Of a DNA stretch of 64,000 nt, positions 16,292 through 24,505 are shown piece after piece. The stretch covers positions 310,001-374,000 of the forward strand of contig NZ_DAIRVK010000001.1 in NCBI RefSeq assembly GCF_036802865.1. The letters run 5' to 3'. The translations under genes and the position numbers were made by a program. This DNA comes from Sulfurospirillum sp036802865 (GTDB lineage: Bacteria; Campylobacterota; Campylobacteria; Campylobacterales; Sulfurospirillaceae). The stretch's first letter is position 1. Each line of letters begins with the position of its first letter. A model generated the notes under the pieces. It was given only the letters and a program-made list of their open reading frames with translations, did not search any database and was not told the origin of the DNA.

Positions 16292-18823
16292 ATGGATAAT
16301 ATTTTTGATTCAAACCAAGATATCAAAACGATCAGCATTGAAGAGTCGATAAAGACCAGTTATCTTGACTATTCGATGAGCGTTATCATCGGGCGTGCGC
16401 TTCCCGATGCGAGAGATGGACTAAAGCCCGTACACAGAAGAATCTTATATGCGATGAACGATCTTGCGATCTCTTCACGCAGTCCGTATAAAAAATCGGC
16501 ACGTATCGTTGGTGATGTTATCGGTAAGTACCACCCACACGGTGACACTGCTGTTTACGATGCGCTTGTTCGTATGGCACAACCTTTTTCTATGCGTATT
16601 CCGATTGTTGATGGACAAGGAAACTTTGGTTCCATCGATGGCGATAGTGCAGCTGCGATGCGTTATACGGAAGCGCGTATGACACCGCTTGCTGAAGAGC
16701 TTCTTCGTGATCTTGATAAAGACACCGTTGATTTTGTTCCAAACTATGATGACAGTATGATTGAGCCAGATGTATTGCCAAGTCGTGTTCCCAATCTTCT
16801 CCTTAACGGATCAAGCGGTATTGCGGTTGGTATGGCAACGAATATTCCTCCTCACTGTTTAGATGAATTACTTGATGCGCTTTTGTTGTTGATAGAAAAT
16901 GCTGATGCAACGCTGGACGAAATTATGGAGTTTATCAAAGGACCAGATTTCCCAACAAGAGGTATTATTTTTGGTAAAAAAGGTATTTTAGAGGCATATC
17001 GTACAGGTAGAGGTCGTGTTAGAATACGTGCAAAAGTACATATAGAGAAAAAAGGTAATAAAGATATTATCGTTATCGATGAGCTCCCATACCAAGTCAA
17101 TAAAGTACGTTTGATTGAGCAAATCGTGGCACTTGTCAAAGATAAAATGATCGAAGGTATCAGCGAAATTAGAGACGAGAGTGACAGAGATGGTATTCGT
17201 TTGGTTATTGAACTCAAACGTGAAGCGATGAGCGACATTGTTTTGAACAATCTCTATAAATCAACCAACCTTGAAGTGACCTTCGGTGTTATTTTGTTGG
17301 CTATTTACAACAAAGAGCCGAAAATCTTTACATTGATTGAACTTCTCAAATTGTTTTTACGCCATCGTAAAACGGTTATTATTCGCCGTACAATTTTTGA
17401 ACTTGAAAAAGCAAAAGCAAAAGCACATATTTTAGAGGGCTTAAAAATTGCACTCGATAATATAGATGAGATTATCGCTCTTATTAAAGGAAGTGCTGAT
17501 ACAAAAAATGCTAAAGATGGCTTGATAGAGCGATTCAATCTGAGTGAAGTCCAAGCAGGTGCTATCCTTGATATGAGACTTCAACGTCTTACAGGACTTG
17601 AGAGAGACAAAATCGAAAATGAGCTTGCAGAGCTTCTTTTAGAGATTCAACGTCTCAGTGATATTTTACGTAGTGAAGCATTGTTAAATGCGCTTATCAA
17701 AGAAGAGTTGATCGAAATTAAAGATAAATTCAAATCAAAACGTATTACTGAAATTGTTGATGATTATGATGATATTGATGTAGAAGATTTAATTGCTAAT
17801 GAGCCAATGGTCGTTACGATTACACATCGTGGGTACATCAAACGCGTACCAGCTAAACAGTATGAAAAACAAAAGCGTGGTGGTAAGGGTAAAATCGCTG
17901 TAACGACGTATGATGATGACTTTATCGAGAATTTCTTTGTCTCTGATACCCATGATACGCTTATGTTCGTGACCGATCGCGGACAGCTCTACTGGCTCAA
18001 AGTTTACAAAATCCCTGAGGGAAGTAGAACAGCCAAAGGTAAAGCAGTCGTCAACCTCATTCAGCTACAAGCGGATGAAAAAATTATGGCTATTATTCCA
18101 ACAACAGACTTTGATGAGACCAAATCATTGGCGTTCTTTACTAAAAATGGTGTTATCAAACGTACGAATCTTAGTGAATTTAAAAATATTCGCTCTGTTG
18201 GCGTTAGAGCGATTACCCTTGATGACGATGACGAACTTGTAACCGCAAAAGTGGTCACACACGATACTAAGAACCTTTTCATCGTGACTAAAAAAGGTAT
18301 GTGTATTCGCTTTGAAGTAGGTGATGCTAGAGAAATCGGTAGAACGGCACGTGGTGTTACGGGTATTCGCTTTAAAGAAGAGAACGATAGAGTTGTCGGT
18401 GCTGCGGTTATTTATAACGATCAAGAAGAGTTATTAACTGTAACAGAAAAAGGTATTGGTAAACGAACAACAGCTGAAGAGTACAGATTACAAGGACGTG
18501 GTGGTAAAGGTGTTATCGCTATGAAACTTACTCCAAAAACTGCCGATCTAGTGGGTGTTGTCATTGTTGATGAAGATAAAGACCTTATGGCACTCACCAG
18601 CAGTGGTAAAATGATTCGTGTTGATATGGAGACAATCCGTAAAGCGGGACGTAATACCAGCGGTGTTAAAGTAGTTTCTGTTGAAGGTAAAGATGTCGTC
18701 CAAAGTCTTGCACGTTGCCCTAAAGAAGAGGTTGATGAGCTTGATGATGAAGGTTTGGAAGGCGAAGAGATTTCAGGAGAAGGTAGTTTGATTCTTCCTG
18801 ATGATGTTCAAAGCGAAGAGTAA
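16292..18823 (+). CDS. gyrA: DNA gyrase subunit A
   Basis: An 843-residue type II topoisomerase subunit that introduces negative supercoils with GyrB. The active-site tyrosine is Y125 in RYTEARM. The quinolone-resistance region reads HPHGDTAVYDALVRMAQ with Thr86 and Asp90, as in wild-type Campylobacter, so no resistance substitution is seen there. The C-terminal beta-pinwheel has its GyrA box in the QKRGGKGK segment, and the tail is acidic. A TATAAT at 16258-16263 lies about 30 bases upstream of the ATG. Confidence 0.98.
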   Translation: MDNIFDSNQDIKTISIEESIKTSYLDYSMSVIIGRALPDARDGLKPVHRRILYAMNDLAISSRSPYKKSARIVGDVIGKYHPHGDTAVYDALVRMAQPFSMRIPIVDGQGNFGSIDGDSAAAMRYTEARMTPLAEELLRDLDKDTVDFVPNYDDSMIEPDVLPSRVPNLLLNGSSGIAVGMATNIPPHCLDELLDALLLLIENADATLDEIMEFIKGPDFPTRGIIFGKKGILEAYRTGRGRVRIRAKVHIEKKGNKDIIVIDELPYQVNKVRLIEQIVALVKDKMIEGISEIRDESDRDGIRLVIELKREAMSDIVLNNLYKSTNLEVTFGVILLAIYNKEPKIFTLIELLKLFLRHRKTVIIRRTIFELEKAKAKAHILEGLKIALDNIDEIIALIKGSADTKNAKDGLIERFNLSEVQAGAILDMRLQRLTGLERDKIENELAELLLEIQRLSDILRSEALLNALIKEELIEIKDKFKSKRITEIVDDYDDIDVEDLIANEPMVVTITHRGYIKRVPAKQYEKQKRGGKGKIAVTTYDDDFIENFFVSDTHDTLMFVTDRGQLYWLKVYKIPEGSRTAKGKAVVNLIQLQADEKIMAIIPTTDFDETKSLAFFTKNGVIKRTNLSEFKNIRSVGVRAITLDDDDELVTAKVVTHDTKNLFIVTKKGMCIRFEVGDAREIGRTARGVTGIRFKEENDRVVGAAVIYNDQEELLTVTEKGIGKRTTAEEYRLQGRGGKGVIAMKLTPKTADLVGVVIVDEDKDLMALTSSGKMIRVDMETIRKAGRNTSGVKVVSVEGKDVVQSLARCPKEEVDELDDEGLEGEEISGEGSLILPDDVQSEE

Positions 18824-18824
18824 T

Positions 18825-18840
18825 TGGAATGGTAGTTGCT
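18825..18840 (+). promoter_or_regulatory. Sigma-54-type promoter for flgPQ(R)
   Basis: TGGAATGGTAGTTGCT, directly after the gyrA stop, fits the -24/-12 consensus TGGCACG-N4-TTGCW: GG at 18826-18827, exactly ten bases, GC at 18838-18839. Predicted transcription would start near 18851, 20 bases before flgP. Confidence 0.75.
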
Positions 18841-18870
18841 TAAGATAAAAAAATATTTAAAGGTGTAGCT

Positions 18871-19311
18871 ATGAATAGATGGTTTATGACACTTTTGGCA
18901 AGTTTAGGTTTGCTGCTTATTGTTTCGGGTTGTTCAGCAAAAAAAGATGAGCCACCGAAAAATCCAAAAGACGCTATGTATGATTTTAGTAATGAGAAAT
19001 CATTTGTCGTCTATGGAGAAGGTATCGCACCAGTACATACTGTTTCACCAGCACAAGCAGTTGCCCTTGCAAAACGTGCGGCAATTACCGATGGGTATCG
19101 TCAACTTGGTGAGAAACTTTATGGTGTGAAAATTAATTCAACTGACACCGTGAAGGATGCTATGTTGAAAGATTCTCGTGTAACAGCACAAGTTAACGCT
19201 TTGATTAAAGATGCGGCTGTGACAGATGCAACCTTTAAAGATGGTCTATACAGCGTAAGAATGGAAATTACAATGAGTGCACGTAGGTGGCAAGAACTTT
19301 TTGCCTACTAG
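18871..19311 (+). CDS. flgP: FlgP, LPP20-family outer-membrane lipoprotein of the flagellar motor
   Basis: A 146-residue lipoprotein with signal sequence and lipobox VSGC (Cys21), then an LPP20-like domain (SPAQAVALAKRAAITDGYRQL, ending VRMEITMSARRW). In Campylobacter jejuni the gene after gyrA is flgP, whose product builds the large basal disk under the outer membrane and is needed for motility. The order gyrA-flgP-flgQ-flgR-asd is the same here. AAAGGTG lies upstream of the ATG, and the gene overlaps flgQ by 25 bases. Confidence 0.9.
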   Translation: MNRWFMTLLASLGLLLIVSGCSAKKDEPPKNPKDAMYDFSNEKSFVVYGEGIAPVHTVSPAQAVALAKRAAITDGYRQLGEKLYGVKINSTDTVKDAMLKDSRVTAQVNALIKDAAVTDATFKDGLYSVRMEITMSARRWQELFAY

Positions 19312-19676
19312 TAGGTTTAGCACAATTACTCTATTGCGGTGATGTTTTTTGGTTTTCATACAAAATCGTCACTGTCAATAGCGTTGTTATTCATGAAGAA
19401 AAAAACATTGCGCTTGCAATGATTCCTTATGAAGGTAAAAAGCAAATTTTGTGTGAGTTGCCTCTACAAAACAGTGCTAATCTTCCTAAGGAAGTCTTCT
19501 TACGAAAGCATTATGATACGATACTTCCTTGTTTCTATCCACTCTCAACACGCCTTTTATCTCACAATGAACAGCATATTAGACATGGCAATGACAGAAT
19601 AGAGTTGGTCATCGAGCCAGTACGCTTCACAGTAGACTTTAAAGATGAATTTGCTACCATAAATGCCATTAGGTAA
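19287..19676 (+). CDS. flgQ: FlgQ, flagellar motility protein
   Basis: A 129-residue protein with a short hydrophobic N-terminus (CLLVGLAQLLYCGDVFWFSY) that may be a signal peptide or anchor. The rest is a mostly beta-like region with no catalytic motif. The GTG start at 19287 lies inside flgP. Identification rests on position: in Campylobacter, flgQ follows flgP and both are required for FlgP stability and motility. Sequence alone would leave it as hypothetical. Confidence 0.75.
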   Translation: MARTFCLLVGLAQLLYCGDVFWFSYKIVTVNSVVIHEEKNIALAMIPYEGKKQILCELPLQNSANLPKEVFLRKHYDTILPCFYPLSTRLLSHNEQHIRHGNDRIELVIEPVRFTVDFKDEFATINAIR

Positions 19677-19702
19677 AACTCTTTTGGCAGGATTAATTAA
19701 AA

Positions 19703-20866
19703 ATGCATGTTGCTATTGTAGAAGATGATATAAATATGAGAAAATCCCTTGAGATAGCACTCGGGGAGTACGAAGAATTTAAAATTTCTACCTATAAAAG
19801 CGCACTGGATGCACTCAAAAAAATTGATCAAAGTGTCGATTTGATTGTAACGGACATCAATATGCCAGGCATGGATGGTATTGAGTTTATTAAAAAACTT
19901 GATGGTGCTTATGACATAATTGTCATTACTGGCAACGCAACGCTAAGCCGCGCTATAGAGTCTGTACGATTAGGTGTTAAAGATTTTTTAACCAAGCCTT
20001 TTGAGATTGAAACATTGGTTGAAGCGATCAAACGACATGATAAAATTCGAACCAAAGTTAAAGAGAGTTTTGAAAAGATTGATAGTTCTAAAGAAGACAA
20101 CGGCGATTTTATAGCGACATCTCCAGAGCTTGAAAAAGCACTTACAATTGCGCGAAAAGCTGCAAAGACTGATGTCAGTGTCCTTCTTTTAGGTGAAAGT
20201 GGTGTGGGTAAAGAGCTTTTTGCTAACTACGTGCATAAAAATTCTCCACGTGCCAAAAACGCCTTTGTAGCGATCAATATGGCAGCCATCCCCGAAAATC
20301 TTTTGGAAAGTGAACTTTTTGGTTATGAAAAAGGTGCGTTTACCGATGCTATAGCGGAGAAAAAAGGTTATTTTGAAGTTGCCAATGGCGGAACACTTTT
20401 TTTAGATGAAATTGGTGAGATGCCTATGATGCTTCAAGCAAAGCTTTTAAGAGTGATTCAAGAGCGTGTGATGGTACGCGTGGGTGGAACAAAAGAGTTA
20501 CCTATCGATGTGCGTATAGTATCTGCAACCAATGCCGATATTAAAAAAAGCATCAAAGAGGGACAATTTCGCGAAGATCTCTATTATAGGCTTAATACAA
20601 TTCCTATTGAAATTGCACCTTTACGACAACGTAAAGAGGAAATTTTGCCTATATGCGAGGTAATTTTAGAGCGAGTTACTAAAAAATATGGTTTGCAAAA
20701 ACGTTATTTTTCAGAAGAGGCAATCGAATCGTTAATGACCTATCGATGGCCTGGAAATATTCGAGAGTTGATCTCTGTCGTTGAGCGTGCCGTGATCTTG
20801 AGTGATACCGAAGCGATTAGCAAAGAAGATCTTTTCTTAGAGAGTCGTAACTGGTTTAGTTCGTAG
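19703..20866 (+). CDS. flgR: FlgR, sigma-54-dependent flagellar response regulator without a DNA-binding domain
   Basis: A 387-residue NtrC-type activator. The receiver domain (1-115) has acceptor Asp51 in VTDINMPG. The AAA+ domain has Walker A GESGVGK (164-170), Walker B TLFLDE (231-236) and FREDLYYRLN arginine-finger region. The sigma-54 contact loop reads GAFTDA (211-216) rather than the usual GAFTGA. The protein ends about 20 residues after the AAA+ domain, with no Fis-type helix-turn-helix, as in Helicobacter pylori FlgR. With kinase FlgS (not in the window) it activates rod, hook and basal-body genes. Confidence 0.93.
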   Translation: MHVAIVEDDINMRKSLEIALGEYEEFKISTYKSALDALKKIDQSVDLIVTDINMPGMDGIEFIKKLDGAYDIIVITGNATLSRAIESVRLGVKDFLTKPFEIETLVEAIKRHDKIRTKVKESFEKIDSSKEDNGDFIATSPELEKALTIARKAAKTDVSVLLLGESGVGKELFANYVHKNSPRAKNAFVAINMAAIPENLLESELFGYEKGAFTDAIAEKKGYFEVANGGTLFLDEIGEMPMMLQAKLLRVIQERVMVRVGGTKELPIDVRIVSATNADIKKSIKEGQFREDLYYRLNTIPIEIAPLRQRKEEILPICEVILERVTKKYGLQKRYFSEEAIESLMTYRWPGNIRELISVVERAVILSDTEAISKEDLFLESRNWFSS

Positions 20867-20880
20867 CAATCAAAATAAAT

Positions 20881-20931
20881 AGACTTTTTTGATAACTTAA
20901 TACGTTTTCTATTGGGTTATTAAAAAAGTCT
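20881..20931. terminator. Large hairpin between flgR and asd
   Basis: AGACTTTTTTGATAAC (20881-20896) pairs with 20916-20931 over 16 bp with one G-U wobble. No long T run follows on the plus strand, so termination is likely but not certain. Confidence 0.6.
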
Positions 20932-20956
20932 CACATTAAAAAATAAGGTAAGAGAA

Positions 20957-21985
20957 ATGAAAAAGTACAATGTAGCAATCGTTGGAGCTACTGGTGCGGT
21001 TGGCGAAGAGCTTTTTAGAGTATTAGAAGAGGTTGACTTCCCTGTCAATAATCTTGTTCCATTGGCAAGTAGTAAAAGTGCTGGTCTTGATGTTGAGTTC
21101 AAAGGTAAAACCTATAAAGTCATAGAGCTTACTGAAAAAGCTTTTGAAGAAAATAATGTAGAGATCGCATTTTTTAGTGCAGGTGGCGACATTTCTGCAC
21201 ATTATGCTCCATATGCTGCCGAAGCTGGAGCTGTTGTCATTGACAATACAAGCCATTTTAGAATGGATTCGGATGTTCCTTTGGTTGTACCTGAGTGTAA
21301 TCCACAAGATATTGAACAATGGCAAACCAGAGGGATTATTGCTAATCCAAACTGTTCTACAATTCAAATGGTGCAAGTTCTAAAACCACTCGATGATCTC
21401 TTTAACATTACTCGTGTTGATGTAGCAACCTACCAAGCGGTCAGTGGTGCTGGTAAAGGCGGTATGGAAGAGCTTGTGAACCAAATGCAAGACTTTTTTG
21501 CATTCAAATTGGATCAATGTGAGCCTAAAACATTCGCGCATCAAATTGCACTCAATGTCATTCCTCATATTGATGTCTTTATGGACAATGACTATACCAA
21601 AGAAGAGATGAAAATGGTCAATGAGACTCAAAAAATCTTGGGTAAAAAAATGGAAATCAGCGCAACATGCGTGCGTGTTCCTGTTATGAGAAGTCACTCT
21701 GAAGCAATTACGATTCACTTTGAAAAAGATGTCAATTTAGAAAAAGCCGTTGAAGCACTTAAAAATGCTGAGAATGTTGTGGTTTTGGATAATCCAGCGA
21801 AAAAAGAATACCCAATGCCAATCATTTCAACCGACACCAATGAGACTTACGTGGGAAGAATTCGTAAAGACATCAACCGCGATAACATCCTTCATTTATG
21901 GTGTGTAGCGGATCAGATTCGTGTGGGTGCTGCAACTAATGCCGTTAGGATTGCACAAAAATGGATTAAGCAGGAAGAGGCTTAA
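20957..21985 (+). CDS. asd: Aspartate-semialdehyde dehydrogenase
   Basis: A 342-residue NADPH-dependent enzyme converting aspartyl phosphate to aspartate semialdehyde, the branch point to lysine, diaminopimelate, threonine and methionine. Visible: NADP-binding GATGAVGEE at 10-18, catalytic Cys133 in NPNCSTIQM, and MRSHSEAITI with its histidine towards the C-terminus. Full length. AAGGTAAGAG precedes the ATG. It overlaps the next gene (TAATG), and position after flgR matches Campylobacter. Confidence 0.97.
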   Translation: MKKYNVAIVGATGAVGEELFRVLEEVDFPVNNLVPLASSKSAGLDVEFKGKTYKVIELTEKAFEENNVEIAFFSAGGDISAHYAPYAAEAGAVVIDNTSHFRMDSDVPLVVPECNPQDIEQWQTRGIIANPNCSTIQMVQVLKPLDDLFNITRVDVATYQAVSGAGKGGMEELVNQMQDFFAFKLDQCEPKTFAHQIALNVIPHIDVFMDNDYTKEEMKMVNETQKILGKKMEISATCVRVPVMRSHSEAITIHFEKDVNLEKAVEALKNAENVVVLDNPAKKEYPMPIISTDTNETYVGRIRKDINRDNILHLWCVADQIRVGAATNAVRIAQKWIKQEEA

Positions 21986-22494
21986 TGTTCGAAAAAATAT
22001 TCGAATCAGCATTATGGTCGAGTAGATTTATTACACTGACAGCCGTTATTTTTAGTATATTAGCAGCATTTGCACTTTTCTTTGTTGCAAGTGCTGATTT
22101 GTATTATGTTTTAGTAACGACCTATCAGTACTTTTTTGCAGCTATTCATCCTGAAAATTTTCATGAAGATATTGTTGCTGAAATTATTGGTGCAATTGAT
22201 CTTTATTTGATTGCTGTAGTTTTACTGATTTTTGGATTTGGTATTTATGAGCTTTTTATTTCCGACATTGATGTTGCAAAAGATTCTGGTGGCGAGAAAA
22301 TTTTATATGTCAGTTCTTTAGATGAACTTAAAGATAAAATCGGAAAAGTCATCGTTATGGTACTTGTTGTAAGCTTTTTTCAGCGCGTATTGCATGCTGA
22401 GTACAAAGGTGCTTTAGAGATGTTGTATCTTTCATTATCAATTTTGGCACTTTCTTTAGGGCTTTATTTTTTACATAAGGGTGGAAAACACTGA
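21985..22494 (+). CDS. UPF0114 (YqhA) family membrane protein
   Basis: A 169-residue protein with three or four membrane helices. The opening FEKIFESALWSSRF, the YELFISDID segment and the LKDKIGKVIV motif are those of the UPF0114/YqhA family. No function is established. It overlaps asd by one base and hemE by one base (TGATG), so it is part of that operon, as in Campylobacter. Confidence 0.85.
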   Translation: MFEKIFESALWSSRFITLTAVIFSILAAFALFFVASADLYYVLVTTYQYFFAAIHPENFHEDIVAEIIGAIDLYLIAVVLLIFGFGIYELFISDIDVAKDSGGEKILYVSSLDELKDKIGKVIVMVLVVSFFQRVLHAEYKGALEMLYLSLSILALSLGLYFLHKGGKH

Positions 22495-23516
22495 TGATTT
22501 TTGTAGATGCGTGTTTTGGTAAGAAAACTCCGTATACTCCAGTTTGGATGATGCGTCAAGCAGGACGTTATTTACCTGAATATATGGAAGTTAGAGCAAA
22601 AGCAGGAGATTTTCTCAAGTTATGTAAAGACCCTGAAAAAGCATGTGAAGTAACCCTTCAACCTGTCGATATTTTGGGTGTTGATGCGGCTATTTTATTT
22701 AGCGATATTTTAGTAGTTCCTTTAGAGATGGGAATGGAACTTCAGTTTTTAAAAGGTGAAGGTCCTGTTTTTTCTCATCCAATTAAAAACCAAGCTGACC
22801 TTGATAAGCTTGATGTTCAAAAAGCGATTGATGGACTAGAATACGTTTATGAGACGATCAAACTAATTCGTGGCAAACTGGCTGCCGATAAAGCATTGAT
22901 TGGTTTTTGTGGTGCGCCTTGGACACTTGCGACCTATATGATCGAAGGTCAAGGAACTAAGACGTATGCACTTGTGAAAAAAATGATCTATTCTAATCCT
23001 CAATTTATGCATGCACTCCTCAAAAAAGTAACCGAAGTGCTTAAAGGTTATATGGAGCGCCAGATTCAAAGTGGTGCAAATGTCGTGATGATTTTTGACT
23101 CATGGGCAGCCGCACTTGAAGAGAGCGCTTACTTTGAATTTAGCTGGTCGTATATGAAAGAGATCAGTGCGTATCTTAAAGCAAAATATCCGCATGTTCC
23201 TGTGATTTTATTTCCTAAAGGCATTAGCGGATACTTGGATAAAATTGATGGTGAATTTGATGTCTTTGGTGTGGATTGGTCAACACCGATTGAACTTGCC
23301 AAAGAAAAATTGGGTCATAAATATGTCCTTCAAGGCAATATGGAACCAACCCGTCTTTACAGCAAAGAGGCGATTGATGAGGGTATTTCTCATATTGTAA
23401 AGATAATGAAAAATGAGAGACATGTCTTTAACTTGGGACATGGCATCTTGCCAGACATCCCAGTAGAGCACGCAAAATACTTCATCAAGCAAGTCCAAAC
23501 ACGTACTAAACTATAA
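22494..23516 (+). CDS. hemE: Uroporphyrinogen decarboxylase
   Basis: A 340-residue haem biosynthesis enzyme that decarboxylates the four acetates of uroporphyrinogen III. Visible family motifs: PVWMMRQAGRYLPEY at the start, the ILFSDILV catalytic aspartate segment, GFCGAPWTLATYMIEGQGT, and FNLGHGILPDIPVEH at the end. Length is normal. It is translationally coupled to the UPF0114 gene and ended by a hairpin. Confidence 0.97.
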   Translation: MIFVDACFGKKTPYTPVWMMRQAGRYLPEYMEVRAKAGDFLKLCKDPEKACEVTLQPVDILGVDAAILFSDILVVPLEMGMELQFLKGEGPVFSHPIKNQADLDKLDVQKAIDGLEYVYETIKLIRGKLAADKALIGFCGAPWTLATYMIEGQGTKTYALVKKMIYSNPQFMHALLKKVTEVLKGYMERQIQSGANVVMIFDSWAAALEESAYFEFSWSYMKEISAYLKAKYPHVPVILFPKGISGYLDKIDGEFDVFGVDWSTPIELAKEKLGHKYVLQGNMEPTRLYSKEAIDEGISHIVKIMKNERHVFNLGHGILPDIPVEHAKYFIKQVQTRTKL

Positions 23517-23519
23517 CAG

Positions 23520-23540
23520 TATGCCCTATAATAGGGCATA
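23520..23540. terminator. Hairpin after hemE
   Basis: A 9-bp perfect stem, TATGCCCTA and its complement around TAA, followed by TTCTCTT. Probable intrinsic terminator of the asd-hemE unit. Confidence 0.65.
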
Positions 23541-23567
23541 TTCTCTTCACCTGAAAAGGACTTTTGA

Positions 23568-24482
23568 GTGAGCAATATCATTTTCGGACCCATTACCTCC
23601 AGACGTTTTGGGCAATCCCTCGGCATAGACCTGAGCCCTTCCTCCAAACAATGCAACTTTGACTGCCTTTATTGCGAACTTAAAGGTGCCAAAACAGTCG
23701 ATAAAGCGAGTGATGTACCTTCTGTTACAGCAGTATTAAACGCCCTAAATGAGGCACTTCTGAAACATCACAATTTAGATGTGATTACTTTGACCGCAAA
23801 TGGTGAACCTACTCTCTATCCTGAGCTTGATACTTTGGTCGATGGAATCATAAAAATCAAAAAAGAGACAAAACTTCTCATTCTCTCCAATGGATCGACG
23901 ATCGTTGATACTTCTATTCAAAATATTCTCTCAAAACTGGATATTGTTAAACTCTCTTTGGATTGCGTGAGCCCTAAATGTTTTAAAAAGCTTGATCGTG
24001 CGCATAAGGGCATTGAAATTAACCAGATTATTGAAGGGATGAAAGCCTTTAGAAAGCGTTACTTGGGTGAATTGGTCGTAGAAATTTTAGTGGTTGATGG
24101 CTTGAATGATACCCTAGATGAGTTTAAGGCTTTAAATGCAGTATTACATGAAATTAAGCCTGATCGTATTGATGTGGGAACGATAGATCGTCCACCTGCA
24201 TATGAGGTGAAAGGTGTGAGTATTGAACGTTTGCTGGAGCTTGCAAGCCTTCTAGAAGGTTTACATGTAAACATTGCATACAAGAAAAATTACATACCGC
24301 AAAAACGCCATTTTAATGAAGAAGAAATACTTGAACTTCTCAAACGCAGACCTCAAAGTTTTGAAGATATCGCTCTGTGTTTTGATGAACAAAGCCTTGA
24401 AAATCTCAACAGTTTGGTCGAAGAAAAATGTTTATATGTGAAAAATATTGCAGGGGTTGATTTTTATAAAGTAGTGTTGTAG
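23568..24482 (+). CDS. Radical SAM protein, CX3CX2C type
   Basis: A 304-residue protein with the iron-sulfur triad C29-X3-C33-X2-C36 in CNFDCLYC, preceded by GPITSRRFGQSLGIDLSP, and a TLTANGEPTLYPEL SAM-binding region. The C-terminal region is extended and may be a winged-helix domain (EEILELLKRRPQSFEDIALC). The family is widespread and its substrate is unknown to me. GTG start with AAAAGGA 8 bases upstream. A TTTACATGTAAA palindrome lies in the gene at 24260. Confidence 0.85.
   Translation: MSNIIFGPITSRRFGQSLGIDLSPSSKQCNFDCLYCELKGAKTVDKASDVPSVTAVLNALNEALLKHHNLDVITLTANGEPTLYPELDTLVDGIIKIKKETKLLILSNGSTIVDTSIQNILSKLDIVKLSLDCVSPKCFKKLDRAHKGIEINQIIEGMKAFRKRYLGELVVEILVVDGLNDTLDEFKALNAVLHEIKPDRIDVGTIDRPPAYEVKGVSIERLLELASLLEGLHVNIAYKKNYIPQKRHFNEEEILELLKRRPQSFEDIALCFDEQSLENLNSLVEEKCLYVKNIAGVDFYKVVL
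24260..24271. repeat. TTTACATGTAAA palindrome
   Basis: Perfect copy, extended to 14 bp (G...C, 24259-24272), inside the radical SAM gene. Confidence 0.85.
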
Positions 24483-24501
24483 TGGGCGAAATCGCCCACT
24501 A
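24480..24501. terminator. Bidirectional hairpin between convergent genes
   Basis: A 10-bp perfect stem, TAGTGGGCGA and its complement with an AA loop, between the ends of the radical SAM gene and the TRAP permease gene. It overlaps the radical SAM stop codon. Confidence 0.75.
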
Positions 24502-24505
24502 TGAA

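Noticed and set aside
16521..16575. Fluoroquinolone-resistance mutation in gyrA
   Set aside because: Thr86 and Asp90 are the normal Campylobacter-type residues, so no resistance substitution is seen.
16852..17250. 132-residue antisense frame inside gyrA
   Set aside because: A shadow of the gyrA coding strand, with Ile/Ser/Leu-rich nonsense sequence and no ribosome site.
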